DNA of 64,000 nt from Sporosarcina cyprini (GTDB taxonomy: Bacteria; Bacillota; Bacilli; Bacillales_A; Planococcaceae), in the NCBI RefSeq assembly GCF_022048975.1, contig NZ_JAKMHX010000030.1:124001-188000 (forward strand), given 5' to 3'. The position numbers and the translations under genes are program-made. Below, one piece after another: positions 17,531 through 25,634 of the stretch. The notes beneath the pieces were generated by a model that had not been told where the DNA came from, did not search any database, and saw only the letters and a list, made by a program, of their open reading frames with translations. Numbering within the stretch: the stretch's first letter is position 1; each line of letters begins with the position of its first letter.

Positions 17531-18737
17531 AGTCTTTATATGGATCAAACTCGTTTGCTCCGGCCATACAAACGCCAACTGGCCGCAACACATGTATAAT
17601 TTCAATCGTTTCCTCATGCGCATCCAACACGGTTTGCAGCTGACGATAAACAAAAGGACTTTCATCCGTTCCCCCGCCGCGCAGCTCGACTCCGAACTGA
17701 GCGACCGCATCGGCCATCTGCTTTTCAGATATTTGTCCGCCAGTTCGTTTTTTCGTCTTCCAATTCATTTTACCTGCCGCTTGTGTACGGCTCATAATTC
17801 GACCGGCTCCATGGACGGTACTATAGAAGGCATCCTTATTCGCTTCATTATCTTTACCCCGCACAATGACCGAAATATCCCCCATACTTCCGCCAATGAA
17901 GCCTAATTGGCCAGGAGCCGACGGAGTTGCACCTTTACGGACAACCATCCGTTCCTTCCCTTCATGAGTTTCCTTCCAGGCAAAATTATGGTGGTTATGG
18001 ACTTCCATCAAAGATTTCGCCCCTAAGATATTCAGCACTTGATCCATGACAACATCTCTGCCGGCATACGCATATTTCCCAGCAAGCGTCATGGCCCGGT
18101 AATACATATCTCCCAGTTCCGTTTCTAGATCCAGTAAAGTAGGTGCTTGCTCCATACTCTCGCCCGGTCCCCGATCTGAAAACTTTCTGCCGTTCGCCAA
18201 ATTGAGAAAACCGCTTGCCGTCTTATGCCCAAATCCCCGGCTTCCAAAATGATTTGCGATCCACACATCTCCGGTCTCTTCTTCAATTAAAAGGTCCACA
18301 TAATGATTACCCGCGCCAACTGTGCCAAGCTGATCAGACGCCAGCTTCTTCAGCCGGTCATGCTCCTGCTGGCCGATTCGTTTATAAACATCCCAGTCTG
18401 GATCTTCAAACAGTGAATGATCGACAGGCTCGGCATTTTTTCGACCCATCCCAAAGGAAATCCGGGATGCGATCGCATCCATAATCTTTGGGATGTCTTC
18501 TTGTATATCATGCCACTTCATATCTGTGCGCACCGCCTTGTTGCCGCACGCTATATCATAGCCAACCCCCGAAGGAGATAATTGACCATCATAAACAACG
18601 ACTCCCCCAACGGGCTGGCTATACCCATAATGCCCATCTGCACATAGCACGCCCCCAACCACATTGCCAGTATTCAAACAATTGTCAAACTGCCGTAGTG
18701 TCTGTTCTTCGTGCTCCCCGAACACACGCTTCCTCAT
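17529..18737 (-). CDS. rtcB: RNA-splicing ligase RtcB
   Basis: 402 aa GTP- and Mn-dependent ligase that joins RNA 2',3'-cyclic phosphate (or 3'-phosphate) ends to 5'-OH ends. Metal and catalytic residues are visible: Asp and Cys in GYDIACGN, His in GNHYVDL, His in HFGSRGFGH, His in EVHNHHNFA and the guanylylated His in VHGAGRIMSR. Full length compared with ~400 aa family members. There is no archease or RtcA gene nearby. In bacteria its role is RNA repair, but the substrate here is unknown. Start ATG with GGAGTTGAGGG upstream. Confidence 0.93.
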   Translation of the reverse strand: MRKRVFGEHEEQTLRQFDNCLNTGNVVGGVLCADGHYGYSQPVGGVVVYDGQLSPSGVGYDIACGNKAVRTDMKWHDIQEDIPKIMDAIASRISFGMGRKNAEPVDHSLFEDPDWDVYKRIGQQEHDRLKKLASDQLGTVGAGNHYVDLLIEEETGDVWIANHFGSRGFGHKTASGFLNLANGRKFSDRGPGESMEQAPTLLDLETELGDMYYRAMTLAGKYAYAGRDVVMDQVLNILGAKSLMEVHNHHNFAWKETHEGKERMVVRKGATPSAPGQLGFIGGSMGDISVIVRGKDNEANKDAFYSTVHGAGRIMSRTQAAGKMNWKTKKRTGGQISEKQMADAVAQFGVELRGGGTDESPFVYRQLQTVLDAHEETIEIIHVLRPVGVCMAGANEFDPYKD

Positions 18738-18882
18738 TCCCTCAACTCCTGTATTTGTTTATAGTAGATTACCATTATTTCATACGGCAGAAAGAATAGA
18801 AACTCATATGAGAATGCATAACAGTTCCGGTACAACTACTTCAGCAATCGATTCAGATTGTTAAAAGGTCAAGGTACAAAAA

Positions 18883-18915
18883 GAAAAAAACCTTACTTCA
18901 ATATTGAAGCTAGGA
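18883..18915 (-). terminator. Possible terminator of the four-helix membrane protein gene
   Basis: Minus-strand CCTAGCTTCAATATTGAAGTAAGG forms an imperfect hairpin followed by T7, about 105 nt past the stop at 19020. Confidence 0.4.
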
Positions 18916-19019
18916 TTTTAATATACTAAGTTTGCTCAATGACTAGTTCAGTTATAGTCAACCCACAAATAAAGACATACAATATATTTCCCCGTTTACT
19001 ATAAGACAGACCTTTTCGA

Positions 19020-19397
19020 TTAATTACTTATAGGATTCGAGCGCATAACCAATGCAAACCAAATGGCAAATCCAAGATAAACTAATGACAGGATAAAGAA
19101 CATAAAATCAAACTGCTCGGCCAACTGCCGGATTAGAGCAAAAAGTACAACAACAAAATGTATAAGATTTCCTAACACGACAGGTTTGTTATAGATGCCG
19201 CCGATTCGGGCCGAGCGTTTAAACCAGTTCAACATGGCGAATCCTAAATAGAGTCCCCCGATGATTTGCAGTAGAATCAGACTAATAGGCGATGAGCCAC
19301 CTAAAATTTCGGAAATTTCTTCCGACATAAAGGTTCCTGCCAACCCTATCAATCCCATCATCACGGCACTGCTGCTCAAAAGCCATTTTGTTTTCAT
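19020..19397 (-). CDS. Small four-helix membrane protein, unknown function
   Basis: 125 aa with four predicted membrane helices (about 7-25, 38-58, 70-90, 96-118) and almost no loops. No recognised family, though the pattern LQIIGGLYLGFAMLNWF resembles DUF4345-like small membrane proteins. Start ATG with AGAGGAAAC upstream. It stands alone between rtcB and a gene-poor region. Confidence 0.65.
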   Translation of the reverse strand: MKTKWLLSSSAVMMGLIGLAGTFMSEEISEILGGSSPISLILLQIIGGLYLGFAMLNWFKRSARIGGIYNKPVVLGNLIHFVVVLFALIRQLAEQFDFMFFILSLVYLGFAIWFALVMRSNPISN

Positions 19398-19726
19398 TTA
19401 GTTTCCTCTTTTCATAACAAATTGAAATTTTCTAACGAGGAAATTGTAAGGCAAGTGATAGTTTTGACCGCAATAAACCACGTGTACAGTCCTGTGAAAA
19501 TTGAATAGCTTAGCTTCCTAGAAACTTAAAATTGCACAGGATGAAACCTAAAACGCATTCGATTAGTAGTCGACGTTTTCGACTTGTAAACTAAGTCTCT
19601 TTTCCCGCCATTCCGTGAAGTTTATTACATCATATGACTCGAGCAATCGGTCGATACCAACGTCAAATACACCAGACATCTCCTCACACGAGTCGCCAAT
19701 TACATTCTGTACGTTTTCTATTGCAT

Positions 19727-19771
19727 TAATTTACGTAAATGTTCATGCTTCAAGAATTAACACATCGTACG
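19727..19771. repeat. Imperfect direct repeat, copy 1
   Basis: Shares TAATTTACGTA, AATG, GTTAAC/ATTAAC-like and CATCG-TACG blocks in the same order with 19868-19910, 141 bp away. Confidence 0.55.
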
Positions 19772-19867
19772 GATTACAAGTAATGGTATGTTGCTTGTTC
19801 GGCGACAGGCCCGCAGATTTGTCTTTATGCCCTTCTGCGACTTTGCAGCGTTTTTTCAGTGTGCGAG

Positions 19868-19910
19868 TAATTTACGTACAAATGATGTCTTGCGTTAACG
19901 CATCGGTACG
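19868..19910. repeat. Imperfect direct repeat, copy 2
   Basis: Second copy of the block series TAATTTACGTA ... TTAACGCATCGGTACG; see 19727-19771. Confidence 0.55.
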
Positions 19911-20232
19911 TATAACTTGCTAGCAGAGCACACCTACGAGCTAGCCGGATAATTAGCTAATAGGAGTCCAATATTCTTTGATCGATCGCAGCCGCACCCA
20001 ATCCGCAACTTTTTAGTGAATAAATGCTTGGTGTTCTTTAATTAACGATACAAGCATATCGAATGGCCGAACAAATTTAAATCCATATCAATAGTCATCG
20101 CGTTTATTTATATCTATTCAAGCCTAATTAGTGGATTAATGAAATAGAAATGAATCCGATTAGCTTGCTTTGAACGGATTCGTCATATATAATTTTTACT
20201 GTTCTCTATTAACTATAGTTTTCTTAAACCAT

Positions 20233-20305
20233 GTCTCAGTAGCTCAGGGGATAGAGCGACGGCCTCCTAAGCCGTAGGTCGCAGGTTCGAATCCTGCCTG
20301 GGACG
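20233..20305 (+). tRNA. tRNA-Arg, anticodon CCU
   Basis: Complete 73-nt cloverleaf: acceptor GTCTCAG with CTGGGAC (one G-U), D arm GCTC/GAGC, anticodon stem ACGGC/GCCGT with loop CTCCTAA (anticodon CCT, reads AGG), T arm GCAGG TTCGAAT CCTGC, discriminator G. The 3' CCA is not encoded. Confidence 0.96.
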
Positions 20306-20620
20306 TCATATCTCTCCATAGCGCACTTTGCCGCGGTTTATTGTCATAACGTCACTCGTTGACTTATCGGCAGTCTACCGCGGCTTTTCGTTTAGGCAGG
20401 GTGTAGCTTCCGGCTGAATTCGTAGTTAGAAGAGGGACTTTAACTTTAATCTGAATTCATGTTCTAATGAACAGACATTCAACGTAGCAAATAACGAATT
20501 TTTTATTATGCAACGAAACTAACTATTCTATCGTGTCAATAAATCCATTTATTTTGTTGACTCTAATTATTATTTGTTTTACTAATTACGAGGCCAAGTA
20601 TGAATTTCGGAGGAAAATTT
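20306..20620. other. Gene-free interval after tRNA-Arg
   Basis: Nothing coding seen. It holds a possible tRNA terminator (20330-20388), then AT-rich DNA with the ribosome site of the YciI gene at its end. Confidence 0.5.
20330..20388 (+). terminator. Possible terminator of tRNA-Arg
   Basis: GCCGCGGT (20330-20337) and ACCGCGGC (20377-20384) are perfect 8-bp arms with a 39-nt loop, followed by TTTT. The long loop lowers confidence. Confidence 0.45.
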
Positions 20621-21016
20621 ATGCTATTTATGTTGATTGTCAAAGCTTCACAGAATTCAGAATGTGGAAATCTCCCAAATCCAGAGCTCAATGAAGCAAT
20701 GAGTCATTACAATGAGGAATTAGTTAAAGCAGGTGTGCGGGTTGCGGCTAAGGGACTCTATCCAAGTTCAAATGGGCTTCGCATTTCGTTTCCGAGACCA
20801 GGAGAAAAAGTAGTTACGGATGGTCCCTTTACTGAAACAAAAGATTTGATTGCCGGCTTCATATTGATTGATGTGAAGTCGAGGGAAGAAGCTATCGAAT
20901 GGGCAATGCGGATGCCGGACCCACAGGGCTTTGGGGAAGGTCAGATTGAACTCCGTCAAGTAATTGATGATCCTTTACTGTTTGCAAAAGAAGTAGCTAA
21001 TTACAGGAGAGATTAA
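20621..21016 (+). CDS. YciI family protein
   Basis: 131 aa, YCII-related domain of the DGPF type: MLFMLIVKASQNSE, a conserved VTDGPFTETKDLIAGF block (the DGPF motif) and EEAIEWAMRMPDPQGFGEGQIELRQ. Function in the family is unclear; members are small ferredoxin-like enzymes or sigma-factor neighbours. The ATG at 20621 has GGAGG 7 nt upstream; the longer frame at 20600 reads through this site. Past the stop, an open -1 frame continues for ~40 codons, which may be a broken tail. Confidence 0.82.
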   Translation: MLFMLIVKASQNSECGNLPNPELNEAMSHYNEELVKAGVRVAAKGLYPSSNGLRISFPRPGEKVVTDGPFTETKDLIAGFILIDVKSREEAIEWAMRMPDPQGFGEGQIELRQVIDDPLLFAKEVANYRRD

Positions 21017-21189
21017 AGAAAGAAACAGATTTCAATACTTGGACTGCTTATGGCGAACCAATGAAAAACAATCCTTCTACAACCCAGAAATCTAAATCGC
21101 CCATTCTTGAAAAAGCAAAACAGGATGGAAACAAATAAAGAATAATTGAGAGTAACGAAACAATTTCCTATCAATAAAATACGTAATTA

Positions 21190-21224
21190 TAAGCCGTTTC
21201 TTATTTAGAGACGGCTTTTATTTA
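21190..21224. terminator. Bidirectional terminator between YciI and hydrolase genes
   Basis: AAGCCGTTTCT pairs with AGAGACGGCTT around TATTT, followed by TTATTT on the plus strand; the two genes converge. Confidence 0.8.
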
Positions 21225-21230
21225 AGAATT

Positions 21231-22004
21231 TTAAGTAATTGATTGTGAAAAAATCACATTTTCTTGAAAAAATGCTTCTATCAAATCAAGGTATTTTTCA
21301 GTATGAACCAAACTCATTTCCCCATGATTCATGCCCTCTGCAATAAATAGAGTACTATGAGCAATGGTTTCCTTCAACAGCCGCGCCGACTTTTTCATTA
21401 GTTGTATTTCTTTAGAGCCGACAATAATCAATACATTCGCCTTTGTCTCCTTCACTCTATTATTCAGATGAAAGTTTCCATTGCTGTATGTGATGTTCAT
21501 CAGTGATTCTTTTGATATCTTTTTACTGTCTTCGAAGTATTGATCAAACAAATTATCCTCTATTTGCAACGTTCTAGCCTGCATCTTTGCAAACCACTTC
21601 CATCGAATCCATCCGTAGGTCATTTTTTGAGCCATTAATGACATTTTCGTCAGTTTTTCGATAGGAATAGCTAACCCACTTTCAATAACGGCATGCCGGG
21701 TAATGGCTTTCCTTTTTGAAATCACTTCCATGACGATCTGGGCACCTAACGACAACCCACATATGGCAAATACCCGACCGTTGCAATGCGTATCTATAAA
21801 CGTAATCAACTGATCTGCTGAATCCTCAATACTTTTAAAGATTGTTTCGCTATCTTCGCCATGCCCATCTATAATTGGTGTGACCACGTAATATTTTTTC
21901 GATAAATAATCAACTTGTCTTTTCAAGGACCAATCTGAAAGCCCACCGCCGTGCAGCAATATAATCGTTTCCATTTCTGAATTCCCCGATACGTTAAACT
22001 TCAT
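21231..22004 (-). CDS. Alpha/beta hydrolase, co-transcribed with a TetR regulator
   Basis: 257 aa. Oxyanion region ILLHGGG, nucleophile elbow GLSLGAQ (Ser in CGLSLG), and the catalytic histidine in EGMNHGEMSL near the C-terminus. Substrate unknown. It follows the TetR gene by 9 nt, so it is the probable target of that repressor. Start ATG with GGGGAAGTC upstream. Relatives hydrolyse small esters or lactones, which would fit a repressor induced by a hydrophobic compound; this is inference. Confidence 0.82.
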   Translation of the reverse strand: MKFNVSGNSEMETIILLHGGGLSDWSLKRQVDYLSKKYYVVTPIIDGHGEDSETIFKSIEDSADQLITFIDTHCNGRVFAICGLSLGAQIVMEVISKRKAITRHAVIESGLAIPIEKLTKMSLMAQKMTYGWIRWKWFAKMQARTLQIEDNLFDQYFEDSKKISKESLMNITYSNGNFHLNNRVKETKANVLIIVGSKEIQLMKKSARLLKETIAHSTLFIAEGMNHGEMSLVHTEKYLDLIEAFFQENVIFSQSIT

Positions 22005-22013
22005 GACTTCCCC

Positions 22014-22649
22014 CTAATGGTATTCTTTCTTATAAAAAAGCTTCTTTAGATTCTCTATTGATTCTACATCTCGTTCAAAATAATAGTTCCAGTCAACGGA
22101 GGCAAGGTCATTACCCACCTCTTCCAATAAATTTGCCTCATACCCATTAAGCATCCACTTAATATAGGTAAACACCTCACGCGTGGACATGTCATCCCGA
22201 AACAAATCCATATCCAAGTTGTCATGAAGCTTACTTAAAATATCCTCTTCAAGCTTAGTTAGCTGTTCACCCATTTTTGTCGGCAGCTCGATTTCATTTC
22301 TAAACTGGTAATAGTAACTAGAAAGAAAACTAAATAAATAGGGATTTTCTTGATAAATGGCATGTTTTAAACTACGCTGCTGCTTATACCTTTCAAAAAA
22401 ATCCCGAATGTCTGTATCCATTTTATTGACGTAGTGGTCCTTTACATAATCGATCGCAAACTCAAGAAGAAAATAAACTAATTGCTGTTTGTTTTGAAAA
22501 TAATAGAAAAGCAAGCCCTTCGAAATTCCTGCCCGTTTGATAATACGATTGGTTGAGGCATTTGAAAAACCATGCGTTGCAAATTCCTCAAACGACGCAT
22601 TCATGATTTTTTTGCGTTTTTCAATGTCCATATCCCACAAGTTATTCAT
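22014..22649 (-). CDS. TetR/AcrR family transcriptional regulator
   Basis: 211 aa. The N-terminal helix-turn-helix is typical: KRKKIMNASFEEFATHGFSNASTNRIIKRAGISKGLLFYYFQNKQQL (residues ~10-55). The C-terminal helices form the ligand domain. The ATG at 22649 has GGAGGG 5 nt upstream. Two near-perfect palindromes overlap its promoter, so it should repress its own operon, including the hydrolase gene. The inducer is unknown. Confidence 0.9.
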   Translation of the reverse strand: MNNLWDMDIEKRKKIMNASFEEFATHGFSNASTNRIIKRAGISKGLLFYYFQNKQQLVYFLLEFAIDYVKDHYVNKMDTDIRDFFERYKQQRSLKHAIYQENPYLFSFLSSYYYQFRNEIELPTKMGEQLTKLEEDILSKLHDNLDMDLFRDDMSTREVFTYIKWMLNGYEANLLEEVGNDLASVDWNYYFERDVESIENLKKLFYKKEYH

Positions 22650-22662
22650 CAAAACCCTCCAC

Positions 22663-22680
22663 TTTGACCAGGTTGGTCAA
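22663..22680. promoter_or_regulatory. Proximal TetR-family operator
   Basis: TTGACCAGGTTGGTCAA has 7-bp arms TTGACCA/TGGTCAA. It lies between the -10 box and the ribosome site of the TetR gene. Confidence 0.75.
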
Positions 22681-22684
22681 TTCC

Positions 22685-22713
22685 AGTATAGAACATTTGA
22701 CCAACCCGGTCAA
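22685..22713 (-). promoter_or_regulatory. Sigma-A promoter of the tetR-hydrolase operon
   Basis: Minus strand TTGACC, 17 nt, TATACT. The -35 box is part of the distal operator palindrome, and the proximal operator lies just after the -10 box. Confidence 0.8.
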
Positions 22714-22714
22714 A
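22696..22714. promoter_or_regulatory. Distal TetR-family operator
   Basis: TTTGACCAACCCGGTCAAA repeats the palindrome of the proximal site. The two centres are about 33 bp apart, three helical turns, so two dimers could bind the same face of the DNA. Confidence 0.75.
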
Positions 22715-22721
22715 TTAACAC

Positions 22722-22756
22722 AAAAAATGAGATGGCCAAAAGTACAAAGCCATCTT
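22722..22756 (-). terminator. Probable terminator of the paiB-Nudix operon
   Basis: Minus-strand AGATGGC pairs with GGCCATCT around an A/T-rich loop and is followed by CATTTTTTG, 22 nt past the Nudix stop. Confidence 0.55.
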
Positions 22757-22778
22757 TAAATCAATCATATTGTCCAAC

Positions 22779-23243
22779 TCATTCTCTACCAAACCAATTC
22801 AAAAGTTTCAAATCAACCTCATCGACATACCCTATATCTTCTTCACCATCCCAAAGGATGATTTTTGAGGTCTCAGCATTCTTCTGAAAGGGCTGTAATT
22901 GATTAATGCTCGTGAAGTATACGGGGTTATATTTCAGTGTTTCAGTTGCCAGGTTCTTCACCTTCATCAGGCCCTTAAACTGCATTTCCGTTACCCTTTG
23001 TCCTGTTTCCTCATAAAGCTCCCGAATCGCACAATCCCTGGCAGTTTCATGAGCTTCTCTCTGTCCAGCAGGGATTTCCCATTGTTCTCTCCATGTGTTA
23101 TAGCACATTAGATATTTACCGGCACATTCAACAATTGCAAAGGAGCCGGCAATTGGATGATACCGCATTATTTCTTTTTCGGTCAGCGGAATGAATTCCA
23201 CCCATTCGTATCCATGATTTTTTGTGATCATCTTTTCACCCAT
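22779..23243 (-). CDS. Nudix hydrolase
   Basis: 154 aa pyrophosphohydrolase. The Nudix box is complete: G-x5-E-x7-REL-x-EE-x-G in GQREAHETARDCAIRELYEE followed by TG. Start at 23243 (MGEKMITKNHGYEW) behind AAGGGGATAGGG; other in-frame ATGs exist at 23264 and 23231. It lies 29 nt after the PaiB gene on the same strand and is probably co-transcribed. The substrate cannot be read from the box. Confidence 0.87.
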   Translation of the reverse strand: MGEKMITKNHGYEWVEFIPLTEKEIMRYHPIAGSFAIVECAGKYLMCYNTWREQWEIPAGQREAHETARDCAIRELYEETGQRVTEMQFKGLMKVKNLATETLKYNPVYFTSINQLQPFQKNAETSKIILWDGEEDIGYVDEVDLKLLNWFGRE

Positions 23244-23272
23244 GTACCCTATCCCCTTTATCAAGTCATTGA

Positions 23273-23887
23273 CTACTTCCGCTGCCTTTCCATTACTTCC
23301 GCCACTTGCTGACTATGCCCTTCACCCTCTAAATACAACTTCTCAATGATCGTTTTATAGTCCTTGTCATTTCGATTTTGGCTTAATTTATATGCAGCTT
23401 GGACTTCGGTCACCTTAATCTTGAATCCCACAATACCTTTGAGTTCTTTCGTAATTAACCCGTCTGAAAGCTTTTCCCATACGACACCTTCTGGACGATG
23501 ACTTTCGTATTTCTTTAATAAATGCGTCAGATCTTGGACAAGTTCTTTTTGAGTTACTATTTCTGGCACGCCATAAAGATGTACAGCCTGGTAATTCCAT
23601 GTCGGTACGTTTTCCTCTTCATACCATGAAGAAGAAATATAGGAATGCGGTCCTTGAATAACGAGAAGAACTTCTTCGCTTTCCTTAAAAGATTTCCATT
23701 GCGGGTTACCGTACGCCATATGACCCGTCACAAAATAATCCTCTCCATTTTGTTTGAAAAGAATTGGAAGATGGGTGGCGATTGGCCTTCCATTCTTTGT
23801 AGTAACCAGCATGGCGAACGAGTGCTTTTCGATAAAACTTTTTATTTCTTCCATGTCGGTTACTTTAAAATATTTTGGTATGTACAT
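23273..23887 (-). CDS. paiB: FMN-binding split-barrel protein, PaiB family
   Basis: 204 aa, full-length PaiB-type protein (MYIPKYFKVTDMEEIKSFIEKHSFAMLVT). In B. subtilis PaiB was described as a negative regulator of sporulation and protease genes alongside the polyamine acetyltransferase PaiA. The fold binds FMN or haem and has no DNA-binding motif visible. No paiA gene is next to it; a Nudix gene follows instead. The gene symbol is by family. Confidence 0.82.
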   Translation of the reverse strand: MYIPKYFKVTDMEEIKSFIEKHSFAMLVTTKNGRPIATHLPILFKQNGEDYFVTGHMAYGNPQWKSFKESEEVLLVIQGPHSYISSSWYEEENVPTWNYQAVHLYGVPEIVTQKELVQDLTHLLKKYESHRPEGVVWEKLSDGLITKELKGIVGFKIKVTEVQAAYKLSQNRNDKDYKTIIEKLYLEGEGHSQQVAEVMERQRK

Positions 23888-24065
23888 ACTCAGTTAGCCT
23901 CCATTCTGTTTCATGTTATTTGATTTATATTAGCATTCTAACAGTTTCCACGTTTAATCAATATGAAAATCACCAAAATGTATCCGTTTCCTTCTATTTT
24001 ATTAAGTATGAGTACCACCAAGTGAGGCACACTAATAAAAGCGAATTGTAAGAGGAGCGATACTG

Positions 24066-24239
24066 ATGACAGATCAAGACAAACGTCGATTTTTGCCAAA
24101 ACAAGAACAACTGCGATTAAAGAGCTACGAAGAGTTCTCTCATGAATTTGCCTCCCTGGGCGATTACCGCAACGCAATGATCGAATCATACCGTGAGATG
24201 AAGAAAGCCGAAGACCAACGCGAACAGGAAGATTCATAA
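24066..24239 (+). CDS. Small charged protein, unknown function
   Basis: 57 aa: basic N-terminal part (TDQDKRRFLPKQEQLRLKSY) and an acidic, helical C-terminal part rich in Glu and Gln. AAGAGGAGCG stands 6 nt before the ATG. Codon use looks native and the MBL-fold gene follows on the same strand after 64 nt. I do not recognise the family. Short for a gene call, but the ribosome site is good. Confidence 0.6.
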   Translation: MTDQDKRRFLPKQEQLRLKSYEEFSHEFASLGDYRNAMIESYREMKKAEDQREQEDS

Positions 24240-24303
24240 AGTGTCGACCTCTCAATAAGGGGTAAAGATGGGTAATACATTTCTGACAGGAGGCCGTTAC
24301 GAC

Positions 24304-25152
24304 ATGGAGAGAAGTTCATCTACCGAAAGATTTCAACCGTTGACCTCCATTTCCAGCGGAGATGGATTGGAAGTAACACCAGATCTATACTGCCTGACGA
24401 TCCAAATCGTCAATGTCGTTTTTTATGGGCATGCAGGTGAGAGTAATGATTGGGTGTTAATTGATGCCGGGATGCCTAAATCAGCTGATGCGATTAGAGA
24501 AGCAGCCGAGGATCGATTTGGCAAAAACAATCCGCCAAAAGCAATCATCTTGACACATGGACATTTTGATCATATCGGCGGACTGATAGATCTGTTAGAA
24601 GTTTGGCATGTACCTGTTTACGCTCATCCATTGGAAATTCCCTATTTAACAGGGCGAAAGGATTATCCGAAACCAGATATGTCTGTCGAGGGAGGAATGG
24701 TTGCAAAGTTGTCATTCATCTTTCCCCATGAAGGCATCGATCTTGGCCATAACGTCCATCCACTCGCAAATGACCATATGGTGCCTTTTATGCCCGAATG
24801 GAAATGGATTCATACGCCTGGGCATACGGAAGGACATATTTCCCTCTTCCGTGCAAATGACCATGCAATGATTGTAGGTGATGCTTTTGTGACTGTTCGC
24901 CAAGATGCGCTTTATAAAGTGATAACGCAAGAGAAAGAAGTAAGTGGCCCACCACGTTATTTGACAACCGACTGGGAGAATTCCGAGCAATCCGTTGAAA
25001 TTCTTCAAGCCTTAGACCCGCACGTCGCTATCACAGGGCATGGCCAGCCGGCAGAGGGCAGATGGCTGAAAGAGAAACTGACAGAACTTGCCGCTAATTT
25101 TCGCAAAACGGCTGTTCCGGATTATGGTAAATTCGTCGAGGATGATCATTAA
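24304..25152 (+). CDS. MBL-fold metallo-hydrolase
   Basis: 282 aa. The zinc-binding motif is THGHFDHIGG (HxHxDH), with later ligands in TPGHTEGHISLF, VGDAFVT and ITGHGQP. It resembles glyoxalase II-like or lactonase-type MBL proteins; substrate unknown. I chose the ATG at 24304, with AGGAGG 10 nt upstream, over the ATG at 24268 behind AAGGGG, which would add 12 residues. Confidence 0.85.
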   Translation: MERSSSTERFQPLTSISSGDGLEVTPDLYCLTIQIVNVVFYGHAGESNDWVLIDAGMPKSADAIREAAEDRFGKNNPPKAIILTHGHFDHIGGLIDLLEVWHVPVYAHPLEIPYLTGRKDYPKPDMSVEGGMVAKLSFIFPHEGIDLGHNVHPLANDHMVPFMPEWKWIHTPGHTEGHISLFRANDHAMIVGDAFVTVRQDALYKVITQEKEVSGPPRYLTTDWENSEQSVEILQALDPHVAITGHGQPAEGRWLKEKLTELAANFRKTAVPDYGKFVEDDH

Positions 25153-25163
25153 GAAGCTACTCT

Positions 25164-25190
25164 AGCCGGATTCCAAAGGATCCGGCTTTT
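25164..25190. terminator. Bidirectional terminator after the MBL gene
   Basis: GCCGGATTCC pairs with GGATCCGGC around AAA, with TTTT after it. Converging DUF3784 gene ends 3 nt away. Confidence 0.85.
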
Positions 25191-25192
25191 CA

Positions 25193-25480
25193 TTATGTTA
25201 TTTTGAAACGATTCCCTGAGTTTGTATAGAGTATCGCAAAGACAATTAACAACAAGAGTAAAACGATGCCAACTATAAGAAATACTAAGGAGTCAAGCAT
25301 GTCACTTGCTCCCATTAAGATAAGGCTAAAAAAAACCCCATACATAATTTTACCCATAAATCTGCATAATGCCGGCTCGTCATAATTTGCTTTGTCTTCC
25401 TCAGACAATGTATTATAACCCGCCAGAAGCGCTGCGCCCTTACCACTTGAAAGGACTAGCGCGAAAATAAGGAAAGGCAC
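25193..25480 (-). CDS. DUF3784 membrane protein, start uncertain
   Basis: 95 aa from the GTG at 25480. The DUF3784 core is clear: GYNTLSEEDKANYDEPALCRFMG followed by two membrane helices. However, the frame stays open upstream, and the first membrane helix seems to begin before the GTG (…SLLFLSVPFLIFALVL). No ATG, and no GTG with a good ribosome site, is found upstream; AAAGGAAG fits a CTG at 25507 best, and an ATT lies at 25531. Real product is probably 104-112 aa. Confidence 0.75.
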   Translation of the reverse strand: MPFLIFALVLSSGKGAALLAGYNTLSEEDKANYDEPALCRFMGKIMYGVFFSLILMGASDMLDSLVFLIVGIVLLLLLIVFAILYTNSGNRFKIT

Positions 25481-25576
25481 GGATAAAAACAGAAGGCTCC
25501 ATCCCAGTGAGACCCACTTCCTTTCTAAAATGTTCCTTCTATTATATAGAGTTTCATCAAGCCAATAGTTTCACAT

Positions 25577-25612
25577 AAAAAAGACGAAGAAGCATTTACT
25601 CCCTCGTCTTTC
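25577..25612 (-). terminator. Terminator of the Yip1-family gene
   Basis: Minus-strand AAAGACGA pairs with TTCGTCTTT and is followed by TTTAT, 22 nt past the stop. Confidence 0.75.
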
Positions 25613-25634
25613 ATTTTCACTATTTATAATCCCC

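Larger units (their letters stand above)
19400..20232. other. Gene-poor interval with decayed coding-like DNA
   Basis: No intact gene. On the minus strand between about 19570 and 19920 one reading frame shows coding-like stretches broken by TAA and TGA stops, ending around 19571 with a readable piece containing SCEEMSGVFDVGIDRLLE. It lacks starts and ribosome sites, so it looks like a pseudogene. An imperfect direct repeat lies inside it (19727-19771 and 19868-19910). The interval ends at tRNA-Arg, a common insertion site for mobile DNA. Confidence 0.45.

Noticed and set aside
17529-18737. Defence or toxin-related RNA repair island around rtcB
   Set aside because: Neighbours are a transporter operon and small hypothetical genes; no toxin, archease or RtcR-type regulator was seen.
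19615-19923. 102-aa plus-strand frame
   Set aside because: Lacks a ribosome site; cysteine and serine content is random; the opposite strand is the more coding-like one, and that is broken.
20233-20305. Selenocysteine tRNA
   Set aside because: The only tRNA has anticodon CCU with a normal 73-nt cloverleaf and 7-bp acceptor stem.
23273-23887. PaiA/PaiB polyamine system
   Set aside because: PaiB is present, but no acetyltransferase of PaiA type lies next to it; the GNAT genes at 12-14 kb are not adjacent.
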